The notes: generated by a model from the letters alone, not told the origin. A stretch of DNA of 64,000 bases from Levilactobacillus enshiensis (GCF_007115095.1 NZ_SULH01000001.1:471982-535981), one strand, 5' to 3'. Positions 20,535 through 29,719 are shown, numbered from the stretch's first letter. Made by a program: numbers and translations.

Positions 20535-21382
20535 GTTATACGTATCAAGCGGGAACGCCCATGGCGAACACGGCCTTGACCGATGTTTCCTTTACCGTCC
20601 CCGACCATGGCTACCTGGCCATCATCGGCCATACGGGAAGTGGTAAATCAACGCTGATTCAGGAACTAAACGCGCTACTGAAGCCAACCACCGGCAACGT
20701 TCACGTCGATGACTTCACCATCACGCCCAAGACCACTAATGCCGATCTCAAACCATTGCGGCAACACGTTGGCATGGTCTTCCAGTTCCCAGAGAGTCAA
20801 TTGTTTGAGGAGACCATCCGTAAGGACATTGCGTTTGGGCCGCAGAACTTTGGCATGAGTGAAGCCGAGGCTACCCAATTGGCCGATGACATGTTGGCAA
20901 CCGTGGGCCTCGACAGCAGTTATGCCGACCGGTCACCATTCGAGCTGTCCGGGGGCCAAATGCGCCGGGTCGCCATTGCTGGGGTATTGGCGATGCGTCC
21001 TCAAGTTTTAGTCCTCGATGAACCGACCGCCGGGCTGGATCCGCGCGGCCGCGAAGAAATGATGACACTCTTTGAACGCCTGCATCGTGAGCAGGGGCTG
21101 ACCATCGTGTTGGTCACCCACCAAATGGAGGACGTGGCCCAGTATGCTGAGCAGGTTGCCGTCATGCGCCAAGGTCAGCTGGTTAAATTTGGCACGCCCC
21201 AGGAGGTCTTTCAAGACCCCGACTGGTTGCAGGCTAATCAACTAGATGTGCCCCGTGCCGCACGATTTGCGCAAGCACTTGCGGCCAAGGGCATGCAATG
21301 GGGGCAGTTACCGTTGACCGCCGATCAGTTGGCCGACCAATTGGTAGCGCGCTGGCCACAGAGGGGGTCCGCTGATGTCTAG
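20510..21382 (+). CDS. ecfA2: ECF transporter ATPase EcfA2
   Basis: Second ATPase of the ECF module, which forms a heterodimer with EcfA1. I start it at the GTG at 20510, seven bases after GGAGG (20498-20502); an ATG at 20504 is only one base from that Shine-Dalgarno. The 290-residue product has Walker [10 protein letters not shown] at 40-48, [13 protein letters not shown] and [12 protein letters not shown]. It overlaps ecfA1 upstream and ecfT by eight bases downstream, so the three are surely co-translated. Confidence 0.94.
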   Translation: MAISFEHVSYTYQAGTPMANTALTDVSFTVPDHGYLAIIGHTGSGKSTLIQELNALLKPTTGNVHVDDFTITPKTTNADLKPLRQHVGMVFQFPESQLFEETIRKDIAFGPQNFGMSEAEATQLADDMLATVGLDSSYADRSPFELSGGQMRRVAIAGVLAMRPQVLVLDEPTAGLDPRGREEMMTLFERLHREQGLTIVLVTHQMEDVAQYAEQVAVMRQGQLVKFGTPQEVFQDPDWLQANQLDVPRAARFAQALAAKGMQWGQLPLTADQLADQLVARWPQRGSADV

Positions 21383-22175
21383 TTTTATTTTTGGTCGGTA
21401 CCTCCCACTGAATTCGGTGGTCCACCGGTTAGACCCACGGGCCAAACTCATGCTGAGCTTCTGTTACATCGTTCTAGTCTTTTTGGCGAATAACTTAGTG
21501 AGTTATGCAATCTTGATTGCCTTTACGATTGGTGCCATTCTGGCGTCGAAAATCAGTCTGGGTTTCTTTCTCAAAGGGATTCGTCCGTTGCTGTGGCTGA
21601 TCGTCTTTACGGTAGTCTTACAGCTGCTGTTTAGTCCGGCCGGCGGGCACACGTACTTTCACTGGGCATTTATCAACATTACGCAGTTCGGACTGGTCAA
21701 TGCGGGGTTCATTTTCATTCGGTTCCTGCTGATCATTATGTTTTCAACGCTGTTGACGCTATCGACGCAGCCCCTGGATATTGCGACCGGATTGGCTTCA
21801 TTGATGAAGCCGCTGCGGTGGGTACACGTGCCAGTAGATACGTTAGCGATGATGCTGTCGATTGCGTTACGATTCGTGCCCACGCTGATGGATGAGGCCA
21901 CGAAGATCATGAACGCCCAGCGTGCACGGGGCGTGGATTTCGGTGAGGGGGGCTTATTGAAACAAGCCAAAGCCCTGATTCCGCTGATGGTACCGTTATT
22001 TATGAGTGCTTTTAACCGGGCGGAAGACCTCTCAACGGCCATGGAAGCGCGAGGTTATCAGGACAGTGAACACCGGAGCCAGTACCGCATTTTAACTTGG
22101 CAAAAACGGGATACGATCACTTGGATAATATTTTTAATTGGATTTGCGGCGATACTTGCTTGTCGCCACTGGTAG
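21375..22175 (+). CDS. ecfT: ECF transporter transmembrane subunit EcfT
   Basis: Scaffold membrane protein (CbiQ family) that links the two ATPases to exchangeable S components. The 266 residues contain about five to six hydrophobic segments and two coupling-helix motifs of the A-R-G type, visible as [11 protein letters not shown] and MEARGYQ. ATG at 21375 overlaps the end of ecfA2. truA follows directly, as in many lactobacilli. Confidence 0.95.
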   Translation: MSSFIFGRYLPLNSVVHRLDPRAKLMLSFCYIVLVFLANNLVSYAILIAFTIGAILASKISLGFFLKGIRPLLWLIVFTVVLQLLFSPAGGHTYFHWAFINITQFGLVNAGFIFIRFLLIIMFSTLLTLSTQPLDIATGLASLMKPLRWVHVPVDTLAMMLSIALRFVPTLMDEATKIMNAQRARGVDFGEGGLLKQAKALIPLMVPLFMSAFNRAEDLSTAMEARGYQDSEHRSQYRILTWQKRDTITWIIFLIGFAAILACRHW

Positions 22176-22188
22176 GAGAGAGATGCAG

Positions 22189-22986
22189 ATGCAACGTTAC
22201 AAGGTAACTTTTATGTACGACGGAACCGACTTTGCCGGCTTCCAGCGCCAACCCAATAAACGGACAGTGGAGAGTGTTCTCACAAAAATCGTCAATAAAA
22301 TGGCGAAGAACCCAACACCGGCCATCGTCATCTACGGTTCGGGACGGACCGACGCAGGGGTCCACGCGTTAGCGCAGGTGGCCCACTTCGACTTTCCCTT
22401 CCTGATTCCCGCGGAGAACATGCGTAAGGGCTTAAACAGCATGTTACCGATGGATATGGAGGTCTTGAAGGTCGAGGAGGTTGCGGCTGACTTTCACGCG
22501 CGGTATGACGTGTCTGGGAAACGCTACCTCTACCGGATGGATATGGGCGAGTTCCGCAATCCGTTCAAACGTAACTATACCGGTCACTGGAAGTTTCCCG
22601 TTGATTTGACAAAGATCAACGCGGCCCTGCAGGATTTAGTGGGGGAACACGACTTTACCAGTTTTGTGGCATCCGGCGCGCAAACGCGGACGTTCGTGCG
22701 GACCATCTATGAAGCCACGTGCCACATTGACGAGGCGAACCACGAGTTGGTCTTTGAATTTTACGGGAATGGCTTTATGTACAATCAGGTGCGAATCATG
22801 GTCGGCGTGCTGGTCGAAATTGGCGCTGGGACCCGACCGGTGCACGATATTTTACGATTGTATCAGGTCAAGGATCGACGGCAGGCCAGAAGAACGGTTC
22901 CGGCGGCGGGCTTATATCTCAAGCACGTCTATTATCAGGGAGAAGACCCGGAACACCCGACGAAATTGCCCCAACATCAGCGGTAA
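22189..22986 (+). CDS. truA: tRNA pseudouridine(38-40) synthase
   Basis: Makes pseudouridine at positions 38-40 of the anticodon stem-loop. The product has the substrate-binding KVTFMYDGTDFAGFQ start and the catalytic aspartate in GSGRTDAGVHALAQ. Two ATGs are possible: 22183 (four bases from AGGAG at 22174-22178) and 22189 (ten bases); I prefer 22189, which gives 265 residues starting MQRYKV. It stands between ecfT and the promoter of rplM. Confidence 0.93.
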   Translation: MQRYKVTFMYDGTDFAGFQRQPNKRTVESVLTKIVNKMAKNPTPAIVIYGSGRTDAGVHALAQVAHFDFPFLIPAENMRKGLNSMLPMDMEVLKVEEVAADFHARYDVSGKRYLYRMDMGEFRNPFKRNYTGHWKFPVDLTKINAALQDLVGEHDFTSFVASGAQTRTFVRTIYEATCHIDEANHELVFEFYGNGFMYNQVRIMVGVLVEIGAGTRPVHDILRLYQVKDRRQARRTVPAAGLYLKHVYYQGEDPEHPTKLPQHQR

Positions 22987-23011
22987 ATTTCGTTAGGGGG
23001 ACAAACAATCA

Positions 23012-23040
23012 TTGACTTTATGGAGAAAACTTTGTATTAT
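23012..23040 (+). promoter_or_regulatory. Promoter of rplM-rpsI
   Basis: TTGACT (23012-23017), 17-base spacer, TATTAT (23035-23040). A near-consensus promoter immediately after truA. Confidence 0.75.
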
Positions 23041-23045
23041 GGTTG

Positions 23046-23118
23046 TTGGTATTGTTTGCCCCACGATAAGCCCCGGAAAGTTTACTTGGTGTCAGACAAA
23101 CACAGATTTATGGAGGAA
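23046..23118 (+). ncRNA. L13-type ribosomal protein leader
   Basis: The 80-base 5' leader of rplM can form a long stem with TGTTTG near 23053 pairing to CAAACA near 23097, enclosing GCCCCACGATAAGCCCC. Its place, size and closing stem resemble the L13 leader described for Firmicutes, by which L13 is thought to control its own operon. Assignment is by recognition, not by a covariance search. Confidence 0.55.
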
Positions 23119-23124
23119 TTTAAC

Positions 23125-23568
23125 GTGCGTACAACTTATATTGCAAAACCAAACGATGTTGACCGCAAATGGTACATCGTGGACGCAACTGATGTTAGCT
23201 TAGGTCGTCTTGCTTCAGTCGTTGCTTCCGTATTACGCGGTAAGAACAAGCCAACGTTCACGCCTAACGTGGACACTGGTGACAACGTAATCGTCATCAA
23301 CGCTGCTAAGGTTGGTTTAACCGGCCGTAAGGCAACCGACAAGATTTATTACCACCATACCGGTTTCGCCGGTGGCTTGAAGTCACGGACTGCTGGTAAC
23401 TTCCGGGATCAAAACCCAGAAAAGTTGATCGAAACTTCTGTACAAGGTATGCTCCCTAAGAACTCCTTAGGTCACCAAATGGCATTGAAGCTTCACGTGT
23501 ACGCTGGTGCAGACCACAAGCACGAAGCACAAAAGCCAGAAGTATTAGACATTACTAACCTAATCTAA
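23125..23568 (+). CDS. rplM: 50S ribosomal protein L13
   Basis: L13 is an early 50S assembly protein. The GTG at 23125, eight bases after GGAGG (23112-23116), gives the standard 147-residue protein [20 protein letters not shown]. The frame is open for another 35 codons upstream, but these overlap the promoter and leader and are rejected. The signature [21 protein letters not shown] is present. rpsI follows 13 bases later. Confidence 0.96.
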   Translation: MRTTYIAKPNDVDRKWYIVDATDVSLGRLASVVASVLRGKNKPTFTPNVDTGDNVIVINAAKVGLTGRKATDKIYYHHTGFAGGLKSRTAGNFRDQNPEKLIETSVQGMLPKNSLGHQMALKLHVYAGADHKHEAQKPEVLDITNLI

Positions 23569-23581
23569 GGAGGAAACCAAA

Positions 23582-23974
23582 TTGGCACAAGTTCAATATC
23601 GCGGCACTGGCCGTCGTAAAAACTCCTCTGCTCGTGTACGTTTAGTACCCGGCTCAGGTAAAATTGTTATGAACAAGAAGGCAATCGAAGACTACATTCC
23701 ATTTGCAAGTATTCGTGAAGTCGTCTTACAACCATTCAACGTTACGGAAACTCTCGGTAACTACGATGCATTAGTTACTGTCCATGGTGGCGGTTTCTCC
23801 GGCCAAGCCGGCGCAACTCGTCATGGGATCGCTCGGGCATTGCTCGAAGTAGACCCAGACTTCCGTGGTCCGCTGAAGCGTGCAGGTCTTTTGACCCGTG
23901 ACGCCCGGATGAAGGAACGTAAGAAGCCAGGTCTCAAGAAGGCCCGTAAAGCTTCACAATTCTCAAAGCGTTAA
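23582..23974 (+). CDS. rpsI: 30S ribosomal protein S9
   Basis: S9 sits in the 30S head, with a C-terminal tail that reaches P-site tRNA. The 130-residue product has [19 protein letters not shown], the signature [19 protein letters not shown], and the tail ending in FSKR. It starts with TTG after AAGGAGG (23568-23574), which overlaps the rplM stop. A strong terminator follows. Confidence 0.96.
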   Translation: MAQVQYRGTGRRKNSSARVRLVPGSGKIVMNKKAIEDYIPFASIREVVLQPFNVTETLGNYDALVTVHGGGFSGQAGATRHGIARALLEVDPDFRGPLKRAGLLTRDARMKERKKPGLKKARKASQFSKR

Positions 23975-23996
23975 TATTTCGATATTTTCGATTTGG

Positions 23997-24027
23997 AAAT
24001 CCTCACCAATTTTGGTGGGGATTTTTT
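23997..24027 (+). terminator. Rho-independent terminator after rpsI
   Basis: AAATCCTCACCAA (23997-24009) pairs with TTGGTGGGGATTT (24012-24024) with one G-U, followed by more T. The following 213 bases to ktrB hold no gene; no clear promoter or c-di-AMP riboswitch was recognised there. Confidence 0.9.
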
Positions 24028-24240
24028 GTTTGGGTTTAAAATACTGACGACAGCATGTTGGTCAGAAGCGAAGAACAGGTCGGCAACGCTCTGTTAGCTG
24101 TTGGGGATAGCAATGGGCATCTTTATGGAGCGTTTTCTCATTTCCTTCTCACCGCTCTGTCCTTTGTGCAAAGTGGGTATTGTTTTCCCCCGCGCTTTGT
24201 CTTAAGCTGAATGGGAAGTCTTTGACAGGATAGGAAAATC

Positions 24241-25593
24241 ATGGAGAAAATTAAGCAATCTAAGTTATTTGACACGTTATCTAAAAAAATGGTCTGGGGG
24301 TTTATCTTCCTGATTACGTTAGGAACGATCTTCTTGAGCTTACCCGCGGCTACGCGGGGGGCGCAGGGGACATCGTTTATCGACACCGTGTTTACCGCGG
24401 CGTCCGCGACCTGTATTACCGGCCTCACGGTGGTCAATACCGCGCAGCACTGGTCTTTTTTTGGTCAGGTCGTGATTTTGGTTCTCTCAGAGGTCGGCGC
24501 GCTGGGTTACATGACGTTTGCCGTGTTGCTGTTTAACATCATCCGGCGAAACCTGAACCTCTCGACACAATTAATGGTGAAAGAGTCACTCAATCTGGAA
24601 AATCTGAGCGACACGAAGAGTGTGATGAAATACGTTGTCGGGCTCTCTGCGCTGTTTCAAGTTGGTGGGGTCATTCTCCTTGCCTTCGACTTTGTCGGTC
24701 GTTTCGGGTGGAAACGGGGGCTCTACGTGTCCCTTTACCACTCCGTCATGTCCTTTTGTAACGCCGGGTTTGACGTCTTTGGTGACAGTCTAATGAGCTT
24801 TCGTGATGACAGCTACTTGCTGGTGGTTACCATTATCCTCATTATCGGTGGGGGCTTGGGATTCCTGGTTTGGCGCGATTTGTTGCTGTACCATGAGCGT
24901 CACCGGTTGAGTCTGAACTCCAAATTGACGCTGGTCACGACCGGAACGTTATTCGTAGCTGGTTTTATCCTGCTGCTGATTACGGAAAAGGACCTCTCCT
25001 TGCTGCCTAAGGGAACGTCGTGGTTCAACCGGACGATCAACACGCTCTTTCTCAGCGTGACGCCACGAACGGCGGGACTAATCACGTTACCCACCAATGA
25101 TCTACAGGCCGGCAGTATCTTCTTATTGATGATTCTGATGTTTGTCGGGGGGACGCCGGGGTCCACTGCTGGGGGGATCAAGACCACCACGTTTGGTGTG
25201 TTGATGCTCCAGAGCATTGCCCAGTTGCGCGGGAAAAAAGACGTGGAGTTCAGTCGGCGGCGGTTCAGCCAATCAAACATTAGCCGGGCACTCCTGCTGG
25301 TCTTTCTGGCGAGCATCGTGATCGTCATGGCCACGTTAATCTTGACGCAAACGGAACACATCCCCAAGGGGTTTGGGCTCGAATACATTGTCTTTGAGGT
25401 GCTGTCGGCGTTTGGAACGGTGGGCTTGAGTCTGGGGCTTACGCCACATTTAACACTGATCGGTAAGCTGGTCATTATCTTACTGATGTTTATCGGCCGA
25501 GTCGGCATCTTTACGTCGTTATACTCGCTATCCAAGCGGCAGACCAAGGTCAACCAGATTCGGTACCCTGAAGAAAATATCTTAATCGGTTAA
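24241..25593 (+). CDS. ktrB: Potassium uptake channel subunit, KtrB/TrkH family
   Basis: Membrane subunit of a K+ (possibly Na+-coupled) uptake system. The 450-residue protein has the four pore-loop repeats of the TrkH/KtrB family, with filter glycines in TAASATCITGLT, NAGFDVFGD, TPRTAGL and SAFGTVGLS. ATG at 24241 follows AGGAAAA (24232-24238). The regulatory subunit ktrA is 13 bases downstream, so the pair forms an operon. The length fits KtrB better than the longer proteobacterial TrkH. Confidence 0.9.
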   Translation: MEKIKQSKLFDTLSKKMVWGFIFLITLGTIFLSLPAATRGAQGTSFIDTVFTAASATCITGLTVVNTAQHWSFFGQVVILVLSEVGALGYMTFAVLLFNIIRRNLNLSTQLMVKESLNLENLSDTKSVMKYVVGLSALFQVGGVILLAFDFVGRFGWKRGLYVSLYHSVMSFCNAGFDVFGDSLMSFRDDSYLLVVTIILIIGGGLGFLVWRDLLLYHERHRLSLNSKLTLVTTGTLFVAGFILLLITEKDLSLLPKGTSWFNRTINTLFLSVTPRTAGLITLPTNDLQAGSIFLLMILMFVGGTPGSTAGGIKTTTFGVLMLQSIAQLRGKKDVEFSRRRFSQSNISRALLLVFLASIVIVMATLILTQTEHIPKGFGLEYIVFEVLSAFGTVGLSLGLTPHLTLIGKLVIILLMFIGRVGIFTSLYSLSKRQTKVNQIRYPEENILIG

Positions 25594-25606
25594 GGAGTAT
25601 GTGAAA

Positions 25607-26269
25607 ATGAAGAAGAGTTTTGCGGTTCTCGGCCTCGGTCGGTTTGGTCAAAGTGTGGTGCAAACGTTGGCAGCGTCCCATCAAGATGTCCTAGCAGTTG
25701 ATGTTAAGGAGGAGCCGGTCAACGAAATGATGGACATTGCCACGCAGACGTTGATTGCGGATACCCGTGATGAGGACGTTTTGCGGGGACTGAACATTGA
25801 CACCTTTGATTACGTCATCGTCGGCATTGGGAACAACATGGAAGCCAGCATTTTGACCACCATGTTGACCAAGGAGCTGGGTGCAAAAAAAGTAATCGCT
25901 AAGGCCGAAACCGCCGATCACGGGCGAGTGCTGAAACGCGTGGGGGCTGATCAGGTGACCTTCCCCGAACGGGACATGGGCCACAGCATCGTGCGTAAGC
26001 TACTGTCCAACCACATTCTGAACTTTATCGATCTCAGTGATGAATATACGTTGGCCGAAGTGGTGATTACGGACCCGAATTTCGTGAACCAAGACCTGAT
26101 TGCATTAAACCTGCGGCAACGCTTCGATTTGACAGTGATTGCCATTCAGCATGACGGTAAGATCAACATCTCGCCGCAACCGTCCGCAATGGTCCAGTTA
26201 CATGACGTGTTGACGGTGGTTGGACCAATCAAGAGCGTAGAATCATTGGATGAATCGTTGAAAAAATAG
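25607..26269 (+). CDS. ktrA: Potassium uptake regulatory subunit, KtrA/TrkA family
   Basis: Cytoplasmic gating ring subunit that binds NAD(H)/ATP and controls KtrB. The 220 residues comprise an N-terminal RCK domain with the Rossmann motif GLGRFG at residues 9-14 and a C-terminal TrkA-C domain, a known c-di-AMP receptor in Firmicutes. The ATG at 25607 lies nine bases after AAGGAG (25592-25597); a GTG at 25601 is too close to it. Confidence 0.92.
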   Translation: MKKSFAVLGLGRFGQSVVQTLAASHQDVLAVDVKEEPVNEMMDIATQTLIADTRDEDVLRGLNIDTFDYVIVGIGNNMEASILTTMLTKELGAKKVIAKAETADHGRVLKRVGADQVTFPERDMGHSIVRKLLSNHILNFIDLSDEYTLAEVVITDPNFVNQDLIALNLRQRFDLTVIAIQHDGKINISPQPSAMVQLHDVLTVVGPIKSVESLDESLKK

Positions 26270-26279
26270 GTGAAAAATG

Positions 26280-26307
26280 GCGCTTGCCGGTTGGTGGGCG
26301 CTTTTAT
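26280..26307 (+). terminator. Probable terminator after ktrA
   Basis: GCGCTTGCC pairs with GGTGGGCGC with three G-U pairs and a four-base loop, followed by TTTTATT. The rest of the gap to 26507 shows no gene. Confidence 0.55.
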
Positions 26308-26507
26308 TGTGGCTAAAATGTTGTGAGATATCGGGGATGATTCTCTCAAGCGCGAGTTCAGGCAACGTTTACCGGATAGAATTACCGCCCCAAATTTCGC
26401 TGAAACCACTTATCTTTAAATGGCACCCGACTTACCGTGAGCTAAAACGAGGTACAGGGGTTGGCTGTCCACACGTTTAACCACTAACGGGGTCAGTACG
26501 GTTAGCA

Positions 26508-26536
26508 TTGTCTCTGGCTGACCGGTTGGGTATAGT
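26508..26536 (+). promoter_or_regulatory. Promoter of the Panacea-domain gene
   Basis: TTGTCT (26508-26513), 17-base spacer, TATAGT (26531-26536), 35 bases before the ATG. Confidence 0.6.
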
Positions 26537-26570
26537 TGGACTAAATAGCTACTAAGCGGGGGAAAACGCA

Positions 26571-27032
26571 ATGAATGATGACCTGTTCAGAATTACCAAT
26601 TGGTTACGCGTTAAGAGTCATCAACAGATGATTGCTCAAGAAGCCGACGAGTTGAACCGTGCGCGAGCCGCGCAACTACTTTACTACGTGCAAGGCACCT
26701 GTCTGGCCGTGTACGGGGTGAGTGCGTTTACGGACAAGATGATTGCGGGCAAACACGGCGTGGAGTTTGCGCGACTGACCACTCAGTATCCAGTGGGACG
26801 CGGCATTGTTGGCCAGTTAACTGAACGCACGTTGGCCGATTATGATGCGTTGGCGACCTGCGACCCATTTACGTCCATTTTGGAGGGCGTCTGGCAAAAT
26901 CTAGGAGATCTGTCGGCCGTGCAATTGATGTGGCGCGTCCGGCGAGATGAGCCATGGCGACAGGCACCGCGGGGAGCTGCCTTGGACTTAGATGTGGTGA
27001 CGACGTATTTTCGCGAACATGTAGTGAACTGA
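26571..27032 (+). CDS. Panacea-domain (SocA/DUF4065-like) protein
   Basis: A 153-residue protein whose centre, AAQLLYYVQGTCLAVYG followed by KHGVEFARLTTQYPVGRG, follows the Panacea/DUF4065 pattern: a leucine-rich helix with YY-Q, then a W/K-HGP-like segment. Panacea domains occur in antitoxins that neutralise many kinds of toxin and in phage-linked GepA proteins. Here the usual GP after the HG is replaced by VE, so the copy is divergent. No recognisable toxin is adjacent; the next gene starts 139 bases later and is of unknown family. Antitoxin function is inference. Confidence 0.65.
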   Translation: MNDDLFRITNWLRVKSHQQMIAQEADELNRARAAQLLYYVQGTCLAVYGVSAFTDKMIAGKHGVEFARLTTQYPVGRGIVGQLTERTLADYDALATCDPFTSILEGVWQNLGDLSAVQLMWRVRRDEPWRQAPRGAALDLDVVTTYFREHVVN

Positions 27033-27171
27033 CCGTTGTTGGTGACCACCGCCATAAATAAATTCGTAAGACCTTAAGTTTTCCCGTAGCCAAGTCCTTA
27101 GTTACCTCATCCACGCGGCACTGCGTTATCCTAAAGATAAACCAGTGACAGACTAAGGGGGATGAGGACCA

Positions 27172-27672
27172 ATGACGCGTGATGCCACGACCGACCACCT
27201 GATTCAGGCGATTATTGCCCGTCTACGGCATGCGGGAATCCAAGTCAACGTGACCCGCCATAAGACGAGTAGCCTATACCTGCACTTAGACAATGACATC
27301 TTGAAAGAGATTCGGGTCAGCGACCATGGTATTGGGAAAAAGTCGCGGCATCGCGTGGGATATGACATCCGTACGGACCGCGATCGGCGACTGTATTTTT
27401 GGCCTGAGAATCGCTGCTTTCAGTATGGCCGCCAGAACGCCCTGAGCGTCACGGAAAAGGTGATCCACGACCGTGACCGAGAAATTGCTGCGCTAGGTGT
27501 AAAGGGCTATCAACAGTTGGTGCGCACCGCCAAAATTCACCGGCAGCTACCGAGCAAAGAGGCGGCGTTTGAAAATAAACTCAGTCAGTTTTTCGACCAG
27601 GCCGTCCCCAATCGACCGGCACACATTTCGCGGCGGCATGGTCATTGTTCTCGACAACCAGAAGCGAGGTGA
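27172..27672 (+). CDS. Unrecognised 166-residue protein
   Basis: I do not recognise the family. The sequence is rich in arginine and histidine, soluble, with no membrane segment. The middle part (LYLHLDNDILKEIRVSDHGIGKK, shown in part, then HRVGYDIRTD) alternates hydrophobic and charged residues like a small beta sheet, and a helical region with many basic residues follows. AGGGGGATGAGG at 27156-27167 precedes the ATG. The gene lies in tandem with the Panacea-domain gene upstream and overlaps the ribosome-binding region of a 36-codon gene downstream. Confidence 0.6.
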   Translation: MTRDATTDHLIQAIIARLRHAGIQVNVTRHKTSSLYLHLDNDILKEIRVSDHGIGKKSRHRVGYDIRTDRDRRLYFWPENRCFQYGRQNALSVTEKVIHDRDREIAALGVKGYQQLVRTAKIHRQLPSKEAAFENKLSQFFDQAVPNRPAHISRRHGHCSRQPEAR

Positions 27673-27677
27673 GTCGG

Positions 27678-27788
27678 ATGCATCAAAAGTCGCATCAAGA
27701 GTCGTCGATCGACGTTGATCGACTGGCCGAAATTGCGGCCGTGTTGGGGGTCATGATTCCGTTGGTTCTAAGTTATCTAAGCAAGTGA
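27678..27788 (+). CDS. Small single-span membrane peptide (36 residues)
   Basis: A short ORF with a polar N-terminus (MHQKSHQESSIDVDRL) and a hydrophobic segment IAAVLGVMIPLVLSYL ending in SK. GAGGTGA at 27666-27672 lies five bases before the ATG, overlapping the stop of the preceding gene, which suggests coupled expression. A strong terminator follows. Function unknown; a hydrophobic toxin-like or regulatory peptide is one possibility. Confidence 0.5.
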   Translation: MHQKSHQESSIDVDRLAEIAAVLGVMIPLVLSYLSK

Positions 27789-27822
27789 GCCGATGCAGTA
27801 AGGGTTAATCAATCAACTAAAG

Positions 27823-27876
27823 AGTGCGTCTCACTAGACCGGTGAATGTCGGTCTGGTGAGGCGCACTTTCTTCTA
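27823..27876 (+). terminator. Strong terminator, possibly bidirectional
   Basis: A 19-base stem: 27823-27841 pairs with 27850-27868 with a few G-U pairs, followed by TTCTTCT on the plus strand. It separates the accessory genes from the convergent asnA. Confidence 0.85.
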
Positions 27877-27947
27877 TAATACAGCGTTTAATGAGTAATG
27901 GTGGGGTACGCCATGCAAACTTACGCATCACTAAAATGATAGTTGGG

Positions 27948-28955
27948 TTACAGCAGGTGAATGTTCCCCGCTTCACACTTATCGATCATTTCTTGAGGCC
28001 ATAGCGCAGCTTGAACTTCGCCGACGTGCGCTTTGCCTAGCAACAGCATGCACAGCCGGGACTGGCCGATCCCACCACCGATTGTGAACGGGACTTCTTC
28101 GTTCATGACCATTTTGTGGTAGGGCAGGTTCAGCCGGTCTTCAGCGTGGGCAATCTTCAACTGTTTCAACATCGAGTCGGCGTCGACCCGAATCCCCATG
28201 CTGGAGATTTCCATTGACTGGTTCAGAGGTTCATACCAGAACAGAATGTCACCGTTCAATGACCAGTCGTCGTAGTCAGGGGCCCGGCCGTCATGACGCT
28301 TGCCACTCTTCAGCGCGCCACCGATCTTCATCAGGAAGACACAGCCGAGTTTCTTCGTAATGGCGTTTTCCCGTTCCTTAGGCGTCATGGTCGGGTACAT
28401 GTCTTCGAGTTCTTGCGTGGTCACAAAGTGAATCTCATCAGGTAAGTGGTGAACAGCTTGGGGGAACTTGTACCAGACTTCGTGTTCCATGTGCTTGATG
28501 ACCTTGAAGATGGTCCGCACAGTGGCCTTTAAGGTGTCGACAGTCCGTTCGTCCTTGCCGATGACCTTTTCCCAGTCCCATTGGTCAACGTAGGCGGAGT
28601 GATAGTTGTCGAGATCTTCGTCTTTCCGAATGGCGTTCATGTTGGTGTAAAGGCCTTCGTGCATGTTAAATCCGTAACGCTTCAACGCCACCCGCTTCCA
28701 CTTGGCCAGGGAGTGGACGATTTCAATCGTTTCGTCGCCCATGTCGGCCATGGTAAATGAAACGGGCTTTTCTACGCCGTTCAGGTTGTCGTTAAGCCCC
28801 GTCGACTTTTCCACGAACATCGGTGCAGATAGCCGCGAGAGGTTCAGTTGCTTCCCGAATTCTTCCTGGAAGGTTTCGCGAATGTAGCGAATGGCAGCTT
28901 GCGTTTCTTTAACGGTTAATTTTGGATCGTAATCCTTTGGAATAATTAAATGCAT
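27948..28955 (-). CDS. asnA: Aspartate--ammonia ligase (asparagine synthetase A)
   Basis: Makes asparagine from aspartate, ammonia and ATP. The 335-residue protein matches the AsnA family throughout ([17 protein letters not shown] at the start; [18 protein letters not shown] near the end, a class II synthetase-like motif 3). The second of two in-frame ATGs is chosen because AAGGAG lies nine bases before it and only three before the first (28961). Expression is controlled by the asparagine T-box just upstream. Confidence 0.96.
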   Translation of the reverse strand: MHLIIPKDYDPKLTVKETQAAIRYIRETFQEEFGKQLNLSRLSAPMFVEKSTGLNDNLNGVEKPVSFTMADMGDETIEIVHSLAKWKRVALKRYGFNMHEGLYTNMNAIRKDEDLDNYHSAYVDQWDWEKVIGKDERTVDTLKATVRTIFKVIKHMEHEVWYKFPQAVHHLPDEIHFVTTQELEDMYPTMTPKERENAITKKLGCVFLMKIGGALKSGKRHDGRAPDYDDWSLNGDILFWYEPLNQSMEISSMGIRVDADSMLKQLKIAHAEDRLNLPYHKMVMNEEVPFTIGGGIGQSRLCMLLLGKAHVGEVQAALWPQEMIDKCEAGNIHLL

Positions 28956-28984
28956 GGTCATGATCTCCTTTGGGTTGTGTATTA

Positions 28985-29276
28985 GATAAAATAAAAAGAG
29001 TCTCTCATCCCGAAAATCAAGGGACGAGAAACTCTCGCGGTACCACCCAAGTTGTCTATCTGCAGTATAGACCAGCTCAAAAATAGAGTACTAACATACT
29101 CCACCGATGGTAACGTACCGGTTAACGGCCACGCCTACTCTGACAACGTCATTTCAGGTAGCAACTAAGAAAGTGTTTTTCGGTCAAGGCGAACACTGAT
29201 TGGGTTTGCACTAACTCCCAACTCACTGGCAGGCCGGCTTGACGTACTCCTCTTTCCTCCGTTTTTTATCTTATGG
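28985..29276 (-). ncRNA. T-box leader of asnA
   Basis: On the minus strand the leader carries the T-box core TGGGTGGTACCGCG (plus coordinates 29036-29049), which pairs with the acceptor end of uncharged tRNA. It is followed by a terminator. An AAC triplet in AAAAACACTT (plus 29175-29177) near the end of Stem I is the likely specifier for asparagine. Uncharged tRNA-Asn should favour antitermination and turn on asnA. Confidence 0.92.
28991..29035 (-). terminator. T-box regulated terminator
   Basis: On the minus strand GAGTTTCTCGTCCC pairs with GGGATGAGAGACTC around TTGATTTTC, followed by TTTTTATTTT. It is the terminator alternative of the asnA T-box. Confidence 0.9.
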
Positions 29277-29281
29277 GCTTA

Positions 29282-29309
29282 ATCCTAGCACGTTTTGGTC
29301 AGATGTAAA
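29282..29309 (-). promoter_or_regulatory. Promoter of the asnA T-box transcript
   Basis: On the minus strand TTTACA (29309-29304), 16-base spacer, TAGGAT (29287-29282), placed just before the T-box. Confidence 0.55.
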
Positions 29310-29342
29310 TAACAAAATTAAAAATCGGCGAGAATCCGTTTC

Positions 29343-29389
29343 AAAAATGACCGCGAAAATTCAGATGGGAACCGGATTTAACGGTCATT
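29343..29389 (-). terminator. Terminator of the DsrE-like gene
   Basis: On the minus strand AATGACCG pairs with CGGTCATT across a 28-base loop, followed by TTTTTG. Stem is short, so moderate support. Confidence 0.45.
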
Positions 29390-29398
29390 CAACTTTTT

Positions 29399-29719
29399 TT
29401 AAAAAGTTACGGTCTTGTCTGCCCAGACGACCAGGTCGACACAGTCGGTCACGGTGCCAGCGGGACAGGCAGCGGTGCTGGTCAGTTGCCGATTCTTGAG
29501 GCAGGTCCCACAGGCGAGAACTGTCCCACCGGCCGCTTCAAATTTAGCTAATTGGTCGGCCACATCGTAGCGGGCATTGCCGACGGTCGCAATTTCCACA
29601 CCAGCGCCCATCAGAAAGACGTGGACGGCGTGGCCCTGCTGCCGGGCAGCGACACCAAAGCGCAGCGCATTCCAGACCATTTCGGGATCCTTACTCTCTA
29701 AAATCACACCTAACTTCAT
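29399..29719 (-). CDS. DsrE/DsrF-like sulfur-relay family protein
   Basis: A 106-residue protein of the DsrE-like fold: MKLGVILESKDPEMVWNALRFG, then HAVHVFLMGAGVE, and the cysteine motif GTVLACGTCLKNR. In characterised relatives the conserved cysteine carries sulfur to tRNA modification or redox partners; which of the two cysteines acts here is unknown. It stands alone upstream of, and co-oriented with, the asnA transcription unit, so it gives no functional context. Putative. Confidence 0.75.
   Translation of the reverse strand: MKLGVILESKDPEMVWNALRFGVAARQQGHAVHVFLMGAGVEIATVGNARYDVADQLAKFEAAGGTVLACGTCLKNRQLTSTAACPAGTVTDCVDLVVWADKTVTF

Noticed and set aside
24028..24240. c-di-AMP riboswitch before ktrB
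   Set aside because: Such switches often precede potassium transporters, but I could not find the conserved core in this 213-base gap.
24900..25553. 217-codon open frame on the minus strand
   Set aside because: Antisense to ktrB, no ribosome-binding site, and a composition explained by the coding frame of the plus-strand gene.
29239..29499. 86-codon plus-strand frame
   Set aside because: Overlaps the T-box promoter and the DsrE-like gene on the other strand; no family likeness.
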